Shown: piece by piece, positions 49,749-57,629 of the stretch | Numbering within the stretch: position 1 is the stretch's first letter | Layout of the letters: every line of letters begins with the position of its first letter | Assembly: GCA_030428105.1 (NCBI GenBank) | Contig: JAUIBE010000006.1 | Coordinates: 62,001-126,000 of the forward strand | DNA length: 64,000 nucleotides | Direction: 5' to 3' | Source: Gammaproteobacteria bacterium | Lineage (GTDB): Bacteria > Pseudomonadota > Gammaproteobacteria > Xanthomonadales > SZUA-36 | Program-made: the position numbers and the translations under genes | Notes under the pieces: model-generated | What the model was told of the DNA's origin: nothing | Database searches by the model: none | The model's input: the letters and a program-made list of their open reading frames with translations, nothing else

Positions 49749-51245
49749 ATGTGCGGGATCATAGGGATAGTCGGGCAGCAGCCGGTTGCCGGGGACTTGT
49801 ACGATGCGCTGACCATTCTGCAGCATCGCGGCCAGGACGCAGCGGGTATTGCCACCCTGGACGGCAGCCATATTCACTTGCACACGGGCGCAGGCCTGGT
49901 GCGCGATGTATTTGGCGCCGACAACATGCTTTCACTGCGCGGTAACGTTGGAATCGGGCATGTGCGCTATCCCACGGCAGGCATGGATGACTCGTCCGAG
50001 GCCCAGCCGTTCTACGTCAATTCGCCCTATGGCATCGCCCTGGGCCACAACGGCAACCTGATCAACACCGCCGAGCTCAAGGATGCGCTGTTCGAAAGCG
50101 ACCGTCGGCACCTCAACACCCAGTCGGATTCCGAGGTGTTGCTCAATGTGCTGGCGCACGAGATCCAGGTGCAGAATCCCGACCGCCTGACGCCGCAACA
50201 CATTTTTGCCGCGGTAGAAGCAGTGCATCGCCGCTGTCGTGGCGCGTACAGCGTCATTACCGCCATTTGCGGTCACGGTATTCTCGGCTTTCGCGATTTG
50301 CACGGCATTCGCCCGGCGGTGATCGGCTACCGTGAAGGAAAGAATGGCGCCGAGCACGCGATCGCGTCTGAATCGGTGGCGCTTAGCGCCCTTGGCTTCG
50401 AACTGCTACGCGACCTGGCGCCGGGTGAATCGGTCTTTATCGACCTCCAGGGCCAGTTGCATACCCACCAGAGTCCGCTGGCCCGGCCACTGACGCCGTG
50501 TATTTTCGAGCACGTGTACTTCGCCCGGCCTGATTCGATGATGGATGACATCTCTGTGTACAAGGCGCGCCTGCGCATGGGCAGCGCCCTGGCGGCCAAG
50601 ATTTTGCGCGAGCGTCCCGACCACGACATCGATGTTGTCATCCCGGTGCCCGACACCAGTCGCACCGCCGCGTTGCCGCTGGCTTACGATCTCGACGTGA
50701 AGTACCGCGAGGGCTTGATGAAGAACCGTTACATCGGCCGCACCTTCATCATGCCCGGCCAGGAGCAACGGCGAAAATCGGTGCGCCAGAAGCTCAACCC
50801 GGTTTCACTGGAGTTTCGCAACAAGAACGTGTTGCTGGTGGATGATTCCATTGTCCGCGGCACCACCTCGAAGGAGATCATCCAGATGGCGCGGGACGCC
50901 GGCGCGCGCAAGGTGTACTTCGCTTCCGCTTCACCGCCGGTGCGCTACCCGAATATCTACGGCATCGATATGCCGGCAACCAGCGAATTGATCGCCAGCG
51001 GTCGCACCGACCAGGAAATTGAACAGGCGCTGGGCGCCGACTGGCTGATTTACCAGGACCTGCCCGACCTGATCGATGCGGTTCGTGGCGGCAAGGCCGG
51101 CGTCAATGGCTTCGATACATCTTGCTTCTCTGGCGAGTACGTCACCGGCGTGGAAAGCGGCTACCTCCAGGCGCTGGAGTCCGACCGCTCGGACGAAATG
51201 CGCGCCAGCCGGCGTGGGGCTACCACCATGAAGCTGGCAGGCTAA
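49749..51245 (+). CDS. purF: Amidophosphoribosyltransferase
   Basis: The first committed step of purine synthesis. The N-terminal nucleophile glutaminase domain begins MCGIIGIVGQQP (catalytic Cys after Met removal), and the PRPP loop is VLLVDDSIVRGTT. No long propeptide, so this is the E. coli-type enzyme, 498 residues (505 in E. coli). The wax ester synthase gene starts 14 bp after its stop. Confidence 0.97.
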   Translation: MCGIIGIVGQQPVAGDLYDALTILQHRGQDAAGIATLDGSHIHLHTGAGLVRDVFGADNMLSLRGNVGIGHVRYPTAGMDDSSEAQPFYVNSPYGIALGHNGNLINTAELKDALFESDRRHLNTQSDSEVLLNVLAHEIQVQNPDRLTPQHIFAAVEAVHRRCRGAYSVITAICGHGILGFRDLHGIRPAVIGYREGKNGAEHAIASESVALSALGFELLRDLAPGESVFIDLQGQLHTHQSPLARPLTPCIFEHVYFARPDSMMDDISVYKARLRMGSALAAKILRERPDHDIDVVIPVPDTSRTAALPLAYDLDVKYREGLMKNRYIGRTFIMPGQEQRRKSVRQKLNPVSLEFRNKNVLLVDDSIVRGTTSKEIIQMARDAGARKVYFASASPPVRYPNIYGIDMPATSELIASGRTDQEIEQALGADWLIYQDLPDLIDAVRGGKAGVNGFDTSCFSGEYVTGVESGYLQALESDRSDEMRASRRGATTMKLAG

Positions 51246-51259
51246 GCCACAGCGCCTGT

Positions 51260-52747
51260 ATGACTGCCTCGCCCGGCAAGGAACCCATCTCCAAGGTCGA
51301 CACCGCCTGGCTGCGCATGGAGCAGCCCACCAACCTGATGATGATTACCGGCATCATCGCGCTGGACAGAAACACCAGCTATGAGCGTCTGGTTGAAACC
51401 ATCGAGGCCCGCTTCCTGTCGTTCCGGCGTTTTCGCCAAAAGGCGGTGGATACGGCGCGCGGCGCGCACTGGGTATGGGACGAGGATTTCGACGTCTACG
51501 CCCATGTCCGCCGGGTGGCGCTGCCGGGGGCGGCCGACAAGGCCGAGCTGGAAGAGTTCGTCAGCGACCTCGCCAGCACGCCGCTGAATCATTCCCGCCC
51601 GCTTTGGCAGTTCCACTACATCGAGAACTATGAAAAGGGCCCGGTGGTGGTGTGCCGCATTCACCACTGCTACGCCGACGGCATTGCGCTGGTGCAGGTG
51701 ATGTTGACCCTGACCGACGCTTCGGCGGATGCAGCGCCGGCACTGCAGGACCCGGTGGCGTGGAAACGCAAGCAGACCAGCGAATCGAGCATCTTCCAAC
51801 GGCTTACCGAGCCGGCCCGCGATGGTATCGATTTCGCGGTCCACTGGGGCTACAAGCTGGTGGAGGAGGGCGCCCGCATCCTGCAAGAGCCCGAACGCGC
51901 CAGTTTCTATGCCGGCGAAGTCACCGAGATCATCCAGGAGCTGACCCATGCCCTGACCTTGCCGGATGACCCCAAGACCATACTCAAAGGGCCCCTGGGC
52001 ATCCGCAAGGAAGTGGCCTGGACGAAGCCCATTCCATTGCACGAGGTCAAGGCTATCAGCGCCGCGTTGCGATGCACGGTCAACGATGTGCTGATCGCAG
52101 CGGTCAGTGGCGCCCTGCGCCGCTACATGTTGGCCCGCGGCGAGTCGCTTGACGACGGCGTCGAAATTCGCGCCACCGTCCCGGTCAACCTGAGGCCGCT
52201 GGAGCACGCGCGCGAACTGGGCAACCACTTTGGCGTGGTGTTCCTGGAATTGCCGGTTAGCGAAGCCAATCCCTTGCAGCGCGTGTATACCGTGCACGAG
52301 CGCATGAACGAGCTGAAATCCAGCAAGCAGGCCACCGTGGCGCTGGGCTTGCTGGCGGCCCTGGGCATGGGCCCGGTGGCTTTGCAAAAACCCTCGCTGG
52401 ACCTGTTAAGCAACAAGGCCAGCACCGTGCTGACCAACGTACCAGGCCCGCGCGAGCCGCTGTTCCTGGCCGGGGGCGAAGTGCGCAGCATGATGTTCTG
52501 GGTGCCGCAAAACGGCTCTATCGGCATGGGGGTGAGCATCCTGAGCTACAACGGCCAGGTGTTTTTCGGCCTGATGACCGACCGCAAGCGGGTGCCCGAC
52601 CCGAAGGCGATTATCGAGGAGTTCTGCCCGGAACTGGAGCGCCTGTTAACCCTGGGTATGATGCTGCCGCTGGACGAACGACCCAGCGCCGAATTGGCGG
52701 AAGCACTGCTGGAACATGGCGTTGTCTACCAACCGGGAGAGGACTGA
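51260..52747 (+). CDS. Wax ester synthase/diacylglycerol acyltransferase (WS/DGAT)
   Basis: It should esterify acyl-CoA with a long-chain alcohol or diacylglycerol, making wax esters or triacylglycerol at the membrane. The catalytic HHxxxDG is H135-H136-C-Y-A-D140-G141. ISKVDTAWLRMEQPTNLMMI at the N terminus, NDVLIAAVSGALRRYM, ATVPVNLRP and TNVPGPREPLFLAG in the second half are family hallmarks. Length 495 from the ATG at 51260; the frame is open upstream inside purF, but that part has no similarity. It follows purF by 14 bp and is probably read from the same transcript. The matching fatty acyl-CoA reductase lies 2.7 kb downstream. Confidence 0.94.
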   Translation: MTASPGKEPISKVDTAWLRMEQPTNLMMITGIIALDRNTSYERLVETIEARFLSFRRFRQKAVDTARGAHWVWDEDFDVYAHVRRVALPGAADKAELEEFVSDLASTPLNHSRPLWQFHYIENYEKGPVVVCRIHHCYADGIALVQVMLTLTDASADAAPALQDPVAWKRKQTSESSIFQRLTEPARDGIDFAVHWGYKLVEEGARILQEPERASFYAGEVTEIIQELTHALTLPDDPKTILKGPLGIRKEVAWTKPIPLHEVKAISAALRCTVNDVLIAAVSGALRRYMLARGESLDDGVEIRATVPVNLRPLEHARELGNHFGVVFLELPVSEANPLQRVYTVHERMNELKSSKQATVALGLLAALGMGPVALQKPSLDLLSNKASTVLTNVPGPREPLFLAGGEVRSMMFWVPQNGSIGMGVSILSYNGQVFFGLMTDRKRVPDPKAIIEEFCPELERLLTLGMMLPLDERPSAELAEALLEHGVVYQPGED

Positions 52748-52756
52748 GTAAAGGCG

Positions 52757-53530
52757 CTACTCCAGCTCCGAGCGGGCGTATTCAATATCCAGGCATTCCA
52801 TCGCATCGCGCGGCTCCATCTCCGATGCCTTGACGTAAGCCTCGGTTACTTCATCCAGCCGCTTGTCGCCGTACAGCAGGTACAGGCCATTGGCGTATTC
52901 AATATGCGCAATGGGTGATTCCGGCGTCAGTTCTACCGCGGTCTCCAGGTGTTCCAGGGCTTCCGATTCGCTGGCGCCGTAGGTCACCGAACCCATCAGC
53001 TTGCCCATCTTGTCGATGATTTCTGCGTGGTACAGGCCCATCGCGGTATGCGCCTCGGCGTGGTCGGGCTGAAGTTCCAGCGCCAGCTCCAGGCTTTCGC
53101 GGATTTTCCCGGCAAAGCCCTGCTTGATCGCCTTGACCACCGAGATGGTCTGGCTGTAGCGGCCCAGGTTGAAGGCGCGGAAATAGTGGGCATTGGGGTC
53201 TTCGGGCAGGGCTTCGATGGCCTCGTCGGCGCGCGCGATAGCGGCCTGGAACAACTTGACCTGGCGGCCCTCGTCTTCTTCCAGGTAGTTGGCGTAGATG
53301 CCGGTTGCCTTGTTGGCCACGGCGTGGCCGCCAACGCCAATGGCATCCGCCAGCTTGACCGCTTTGCCGAAGTCGCCGGCATGAAAAGCGATCCAGGCTT
53401 GCTGGAGCGCAGTGTCACCAGGAAATGGCTCGCAATCTCCGCGGTGTAATTCAGCCCACGACGCCTGCAGCGAATCCACGTCAAAGCGAAAGTCACTGTC
53501 GTCGTAAGGGAATGGGTTCCATTTGCTCAT
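52757..53530 (-). CDS. TPR-repeat protein
   Basis: A 257-residue soluble protein composed largely of tetratricopeptide-like helix pairs (for example ALQQAWIAFHAGDFGKAVKLAD, ESLELALELQPDHAEAHTAMGLYH, ALEHLETAVELTPESPIAHIEYANGLYLL). No signal peptide or catalytic motif, so a scaffold or protein-binding role is likely but the partner is unknown. It is convergent with the wax ester synthase gene (9 bp between stops) and divergent from the phasin gene, which suggests a place in the same lipid-granule neighbourhood. Confidence 0.8.
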   Translation of the reverse strand: MSKWNPFPYDDSDFRFDVDSLQASWAELHRGDCEPFPGDTALQQAWIAFHAGDFGKAVKLADAIGVGGHAVANKATGIYANYLEEDEGRQVKLFQAAIARADEAIEALPEDPNAHYFRAFNLGRYSQTISVVKAIKQGFAGKIRESLELALELQPDHAEAHTAMGLYHAEIIDKMGKLMGSVTYGASESEALEHLETAVELTPESPIAHIEYANGLYLLYGDKRLDEVTEAYVKASEMEPRDAMECLDIEYARSELE

Positions 53531-53609
53531 GAATTTAGTGTGAAAGCTCTAATTTGGACCTCTAACATTCGCCCATGATTTGAATTTGGACACCCAAAAG
53601 GAGGATGTC

Positions 53610-54281
53610 ATGGCAAAGCGAAACATGAAGAAAAAGCTGAAGAAGAAGGTACAACGCCAGGGTTCAGCGAGCAAGCTGGGCGCCCCGGTAGTTGAGTCGG
53701 CTCGTGATGTATGGCTGGCTGGCCTGGGTGCGTTGAACATCGCACGCGAGGAAAGCGGCAAGATCATCGAGCAGGGCAGCAAGCTGTTCGACAAGCTGGT
53801 TGAAGAAGGCGGCAAGTTCGAGAACAAGGCCCGCCACGAGCTGGAAGACGCAGTCACCGACCTGCGCGGCGAAGTCAAAGGCCGCATGTCTGGCGTGCGT
53901 GAGCGCACCGATGCGGTTCGCAAGCAGGCCGCTGACAACTGGGACAAGCTGGAGAAGATCTTCGAAGAGCGCGTGGCACGCGCCCTGGCCAGCCTGGGAA
54001 TTCCCACCAGCGACGACATCAATGGCCTGAGCCAGCGCGTTGAAGCCCTGGCCGAGCAGGTGCGCAGTCTCGATTCAAGCGCGCCCGCTGCCAAGCCTGC
54101 TGCCAAGCCCGCTGCCAAGAAGACTGCCAGCAAAAAGGCAGCCAGCAAAAAAGCGCCGGCCAAGAAAGCCAGCGCCAAGAAGGTAACCCGTAAGCCCGCC
54201 GGCACAAGCAAGAAAAAGGCCGTAAAAAAGGCGGGCGTCAAGAAGTCCGGGACCCGCAAGTCTCCAGCTGAATCCAGCTAG
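53610..54281 (+). CDS. Phasin family protein with histone H1-like tail
   Basis: Phasins coat polyhydroxyalkanoate or other storage granules. Residues 1-15 are strongly basic; 25-145 form an amphipathic helical phasin domain (ARDVWLAGLGALNIAREESGKIIEQGSKLFDKLVEEG... LEKIFEERVARALASLGIPTSDDINGLSQRVEALAEQV); the last 70 residues are Ala/Lys/Pro repeats (AAKP, KKAASKKAP) like PhaF of Pseudomonas, which links granules to DNA. A strong AGGAGG eight bases before the ATG sets the start at 53610. A strong terminator follows. No PHA synthase is in the window. Confidence 0.9.
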   Translation: MAKRNMKKKLKKKVQRQGSASKLGAPVVESARDVWLAGLGALNIAREESGKIIEQGSKLFDKLVEEGGKFENKARHELEDAVTDLRGEVKGRMSGVRERTDAVRKQAADNWDKLEKIFEERVARALASLGIPTSDDINGLSQRVEALAEQVRSLDSSAPAAKPAAKPAAKKTASKKAASKKAPAKKASAKKVTRKPAGTSKKKAVKKAGVKKSGTRKSPAESS

Positions 54282-54392
54282 AGTATCCCGGATATTGGCT
54301 GTCCGGGTCACAGCGACAGGCTGGCGCTTCCCCCAAGTACGCCAGGCTGCTGAAAAGTGACAGCCAATCTTTCGCGCCCCCCACAGGGCAGA

Positions 54393-54418
54393 GGGCCGGC
54401 ATTGCCGGCCCTTTTTTT
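54393..54418 (+). terminator. Intrinsic terminator of the phasin gene
   Basis: GGGCCGGC-ATT-GCCGGCCC followed by seven T, between the convergent phasin and TetR genes. Confidence 0.93.
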
Positions 54419-54431
54419 GTCCGCTGCAAAA

Positions 54432-55076
54432 CTATTCCACCGCCGCGAGGTAGGCGCTGGCCAGTTGCTCGGTTTCCTGCCTGAAGGGGTCGGAAAGGTA
54501 GGGCAGGGTCAGCTGGAAAATGCGCGCGATGGCCTGCACCTGGGCGCTGCCGTCTTCGAAGCTCTCGGGATCGAACAGGTCGGCAAATGGTATCCAGTAG
54601 GTGAGGGTCAGCATTAACTGGTCTCGCAGCATCGACTGCTCTCCCGCCGTGGCTTCCAGCACGCTGTGTTCCCGCAGGTCCTGGAACAGCCCGGTGATCG
54701 AATCGCGTTCGCGCAGCATCAGGCCGCGCAGTGCCTGGCCCACCTTGGGCATGCGCTCACCAATGTCGGCAAGGTTGCGATACAGGAAGCGAAACTCGCC
54801 CTTCAGTTCAAAAATCATGTGTAGCCGGAACCACAGCGATTCGGCATCACTGGCCGCCGCATCGCCGTTGTCCAGCAATGGCGTCAGGCCCTGGGCGAAA
54901 CGGGTAAACAGCGCCTCGACAATGTCCTGCTTGTGGCGAAAGTGGTAATACAGGTTGCCGGGGCTGATGTCCGCCTCGTCGGCGATCAGGTTGGTGGTGA
55001 CGTTAGGCTCGCCCAGCCGGTTGAACAGCGCCAGGCTGGTGGAAAGGATCAGTTCGCGGGTATCGCGACGCGCCAT
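54432..55076 (-). CDS. TetR-family transcriptional regulator
   Basis: A 214-residue repressor-type protein. The N-terminal helix-turn-helix covers about 5-50 (RELILSTSLALFNRLGEPNVTTNLIADEADISPGNLYYHFRHKQDIVEALF). The C-terminal domain is of the type that follows acyl-metabolism TetR proteins, but its ligand cannot be read from sequence. It lies 5 bp downstream of the acyl-CoA-binding protein gene on the same strand, so the two are surely cotranscribed, and the palindrome at 55378-55391 upstream of the pair is a candidate operator. Confidence 0.9.
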   Translation of the reverse strand: MARRDTRELILSTSLALFNRLGEPNVTTNLIADEADISPGNLYYHFRHKQDIVEALFTRFAQGLTPLLDNGDAAASDAESLWFRLHMIFELKGEFRFLYRNLADIGERMPKVGQALRGLMLRERDSITGLFQDLREHSVLEATAGEQSMLRDQLMLTLTYWIPFADLFDPESFEDGSAQVQAIARIFQLTLPYLSDPFRQETEQLASAYLAAVE

Positions 55077-55081
55077 GCTGG

Positions 55082-55345
55082 CTAGATGTCACCACCCAGC
55101 TTGCGCACCAGCGCAACGTAGCGTTCGCGCGCCTCTTGCTGGTCGAGTCCGCTGAGTTTTTCCCACGCCTCGTACTTGGCGACCCCGACAAAATCGAAGA
55201 ACCCGGGTTTGTCTCCCTGCACATCGCCTGCCGATCCCTGCTTGTACAGCGCGTACAGCTCGAGCATGGTCTCGTTATCGGGCCGTTGGGGCAGGGACGT
55301 GGCCACGCCGGCGGCCTGTTCAAACAACTCGGAATCATTGCTCAT
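55082..55345 (-). CDS. Acyl-CoA-binding protein
   Basis: An 87-residue four-helix ACBP, which carries long-chain acyl-CoA in the cytoplasm. The signature runs LPQRPDNETMLELYALYKQ and KPGFFDFVGVAKYEAWEKL, with the acyl-CoA-contacting Tyr, Lys and Trp residues in place. ACBPs are universal in eukaryotes but patchy in bacteria. GAGGAAA lies upstream of the ATG. Its position between a TetR gene and a divergent fatty acyl-CoA reductase gene suggests it supplies that enzyme or the wax ester synthase. Confidence 0.93.
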   Translation of the reverse strand: MSNDSELFEQAAGVATSLPQRPDNETMLELYALYKQGSAGDVQGDKPGFFDFVGVAKYEAWEKLSGLDQQEARERYVALVRKLGGDI

Positions 55346-55362
55346 GGGCGCTTTCCTCGGGG

Positions 55363-55391
55363 TTGGGTTACGAAGGTGATCTGATAAGATC
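55363..55391 (+). promoter_or_regulatory. Candidate promoter and TetR operator of the reductase gene
   Basis: TTGGGT (55363-55368), 16 bases, TAAGAT (55385-55390) reads toward the reductase gene. The perfect inverted repeat GATCT-GATA-AGATC (55378-55391), flanked by GGT and ACC, overlaps the -10 and lies between the divergent genes, as expected for a TetR-type operator. Confidence 0.45.
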
Positions 55392-55473
55392 GTACCACGC
55401 GTCGCGCACCGGTTTGGCGGCCCGCTTCAGGGCTGGCGACCGACGCGGTCGATGGCAACAGTGGAGCGAATTC

Positions 55474-57456
55474 ATGGATTATTTTCTGACCGGCGGCACC
55501 GGGTTTATTGGCCGCAACCTGATTGACCTGCTGCTCAAGCGGCGGGGCACCATCTACGTGCTGGTTCGCAGCGGTTCCAAGGACAAGTTCAAGCAGCTAT
55601 CGGAGCGCTGGGGCAACCAGGCCAAGCGGGTTGTACCGGTCACCGGTGACCTCACTCGCAGCAACCTCGGTGTCAGCGCCGCCAAGCGTCGCGACCTGAA
55701 AGGCAAGATCGGCCACGTTTTCCACCTGGGCGCCATTTACGACATGAAAAGCGATGCGGAGACCCAGCAGCAGGCCAATGTTGATGGCACCCGGCACGCC
55801 GTCCAGTTCGCCGAGTCGGTGGAAGCCAAGCGCTTTCACCACGTCAGCTCGATTGCCGCTGCGGGGCTGTACCAGGGTGTGTTCCGCGAAGACATGTTCG
55901 ATGAAGCCACTGGCCTGGACCATCCCTATTTCCTCACCAAACACGAGTCGGAGGGCTACGTTCGCCATCACTGCAAGCTGCCGTGGCGAATCTACCGCCC
56001 GGGCATGGTGGTGGGCGATTCACGTACCGGTGAGATCGACAAGATTGACGGCCCCTACTATTTCTTCAAGTTGATCCAGAAAATGCGCCGCATGTTGCCA
56101 TCGTGGATGCCGACGGTTGGCATTGAAGGCGGCCGCATCAACGTCGTGCCGGTGGACTTCGTGGCGGCGGCGCTGGACCACATCGCCCACCTGCCGCGCG
56201 AGGATGGCAAGTGTTTCCACCTGACCGACCCGAAGCCCAAGCGCATCGGCGAAATTCTCAACCTGTTTGCCGAGGCCGCCCACGCGCCGCAGATGAGCAT
56301 GCGCATCGACGCGCGCATCTTCAGCTACATACCGGCAGTGGTGAAGCAGGGCCTGGCGATGTTCCCGCCGTTTCGTCGCATCCAGAACCAGGTGCTGCAC
56401 GACCTGGGCATTCCGCCCAATATCCTTTCGTTCGTTAACTACCCGACCCGCTTCGACAGCCGCGAAACGGAGCGCGCGCTGAAAAAGACCTCGATCCGCG
56501 TTCCCGACCTGGAAGACTACGCCTGGCGCATCTGGGATTACTGGGAGCGTCACCTCGACCCCGACCTGTTTATCGACCGCAGTTTGCGCGGCCACGTGCA
56601 GGACAAGGTGGTTGTCGTGACCGGCGGTTCGTCCGGCATCGGTCATTCGACCGCGCTGATGATGGCCAAAGCCGGCGCCAGGGTTGCGGTGGTCGCGCGC
56701 AAGCGCGAGAAGCTGGCCAACGCGGTCAAGGACATCGAGGCCGAGGGCGGGTTTGCCAAGGCCTACTCGGCCGACCTCACCGACCTGGACGCCTGCGAGG
56801 AAGTGATCGACAAGATCGAGGCAGAGCTGGGTCCGGTCGATATCCTGGTCAACAACGCCGGCCGCTCCATCCGCCGTTCGATCGCGCTCTCCTACGACCG
56901 ATTCCACGACTATGAGCGCTGCATGCAGCTGAATTACTTTGGCAGCCTGCGGATGATCATGCGTGTGCTGCCGGGCATGAGCAAGCGGCGCCAGGGCCAG
57001 ATCATCAACATTTCTTCCATTGGCGTGCTTTCAAACGCGCCGCGCTTCTCTGCTTACGTGGCCTCAAAAGCGGCCCTGGATGCGTTCTCGCGCTGCGCGG
57101 CAGCGGAATTCAACGATACCGGGGTGAGTTTCACCACCATCAACATGCCGCTGGTGCGCACCCCGATGATCGCGCCGACCAAGATCTACAACAATGTACC
57201 CACCATCAGCCCGGAAGAGGCTGCCGACATGGTCAAGCAAGCGGTGATCTACAAGCCGCAACGCATTGCTACCCGCCTGGGTATTTTCTCCCAGGTGCTG
57301 CACGCGGTGGCGCCAAAGGTCTCAGAAATCGTGATGAACAGCGCCTTCCGGATGTTCCCCGATACCGCCGCCGCGAGGGGCGTGAAGGGCGAGCAGGCCG
57401 AGGCTTCGCAGGAGCAGTTGGCGTTTGCCAGCCTGATGCGGGGGATTCATTGGTAG
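55474..57456 (+). CDS. Two-domain fatty acyl-CoA/aldehyde reductase (FarA type)
   Basis: A 660-residue fusion. The N-terminal extended SDR domain (LTGGTGFIG at 5-13, active S126, Y152 and K156) is followed by a sterile-like region to about 365. A second classical SDR domain follows (VTGGSSGIG 382-390, S514/S515, Y528, K532). Length, domain order and long recognisable stretches match the Marinobacter fatty acyl-CoA reductase (Maqu_2507 type) as I remember it, which reduces acyl-CoA through the aldehyde to a fatty alcohol. GGAG precedes the ATG at 55474; an open frame upstream is not conserved. It would supply alcohol to the wax ester synthase at 51260. Confidence 0.9.
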   Translation: MDYFLTGGTGFIGRNLIDLLLKRRGTIYVLVRSGSKDKFKQLSERWGNQAKRVVPVTGDLTRSNLGVSAAKRRDLKGKIGHVFHLGAIYDMKSDAETQQQANVDGTRHAVQFAESVEAKRFHHVSSIAAAGLYQGVFREDMFDEATGLDHPYFLTKHESEGYVRHHCKLPWRIYRPGMVVGDSRTGEIDKIDGPYYFFKLIQKMRRMLPSWMPTVGIEGGRINVVPVDFVAAALDHIAHLPREDGKCFHLTDPKPKRIGEILNLFAEAAHAPQMSMRIDARIFSYIPAVVKQGLAMFPPFRRIQNQVLHDLGIPPNILSFVNYPTRFDSRETERALKKTSIRVPDLEDYAWRIWDYWERHLDPDLFIDRSLRGHVQDKVVVVTGGSSGIGHSTALMMAKAGARVAVVARKREKLANAVKDIEAEGGFAKAYSADLTDLDACEEVIDKIEAELGPVDILVNNAGRSIRRSIALSYDRFHDYERCMQLNYFGSLRMIMRVLPGMSKRRQGQIINISSIGVLSNAPRFSAYVASKAALDAFSRCAAAEFNDTGVSFTTINMPLVRTPMIAPTKIYNNVPTISPEEAADMVKQAVIYKPQRIATRLGIFSQVLHAVAPKVSEIVMNSAFRMFPDTAAARGVKGEQAEASQEQLAFASLMRGIHW

Positions 57457-57485
57457 CGAGGGCATCTGCGTGAAAATCGCAGCCA

Positions 57486-57595
57486 GGAGAGGCAAGCAGT
57501 GGGTCCTGCCAAAACACGCATGAATACATCCCTGTAGCGCTTCGCTGACATCCCTGCCATCGAAGGTTTCGGCAGGACCCACTGCATCCCTCTCC
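57486..57595. repeat. Long imperfect inverted repeat
   Basis: Arms at 57486-57510 and 57571-57595 match in 22 of 25 positions (7 bp, 3 mismatches, 15 bp including GCAGTGGGTCCTGCC) around a 60-base loop. The loop contains ACATCCCTG twice. It lies between the convergent reductase and patatin genes. The modular CATCCCTG pattern resembles dispersed palindromic repeats of marine gammaproteobacteria, but only one full copy is in the window. Confidence 0.75.
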
Positions 57596-57629
57596 GGGGA
57601 TGATGTAGCCGCGTGGAGGGCCTTTTCTG

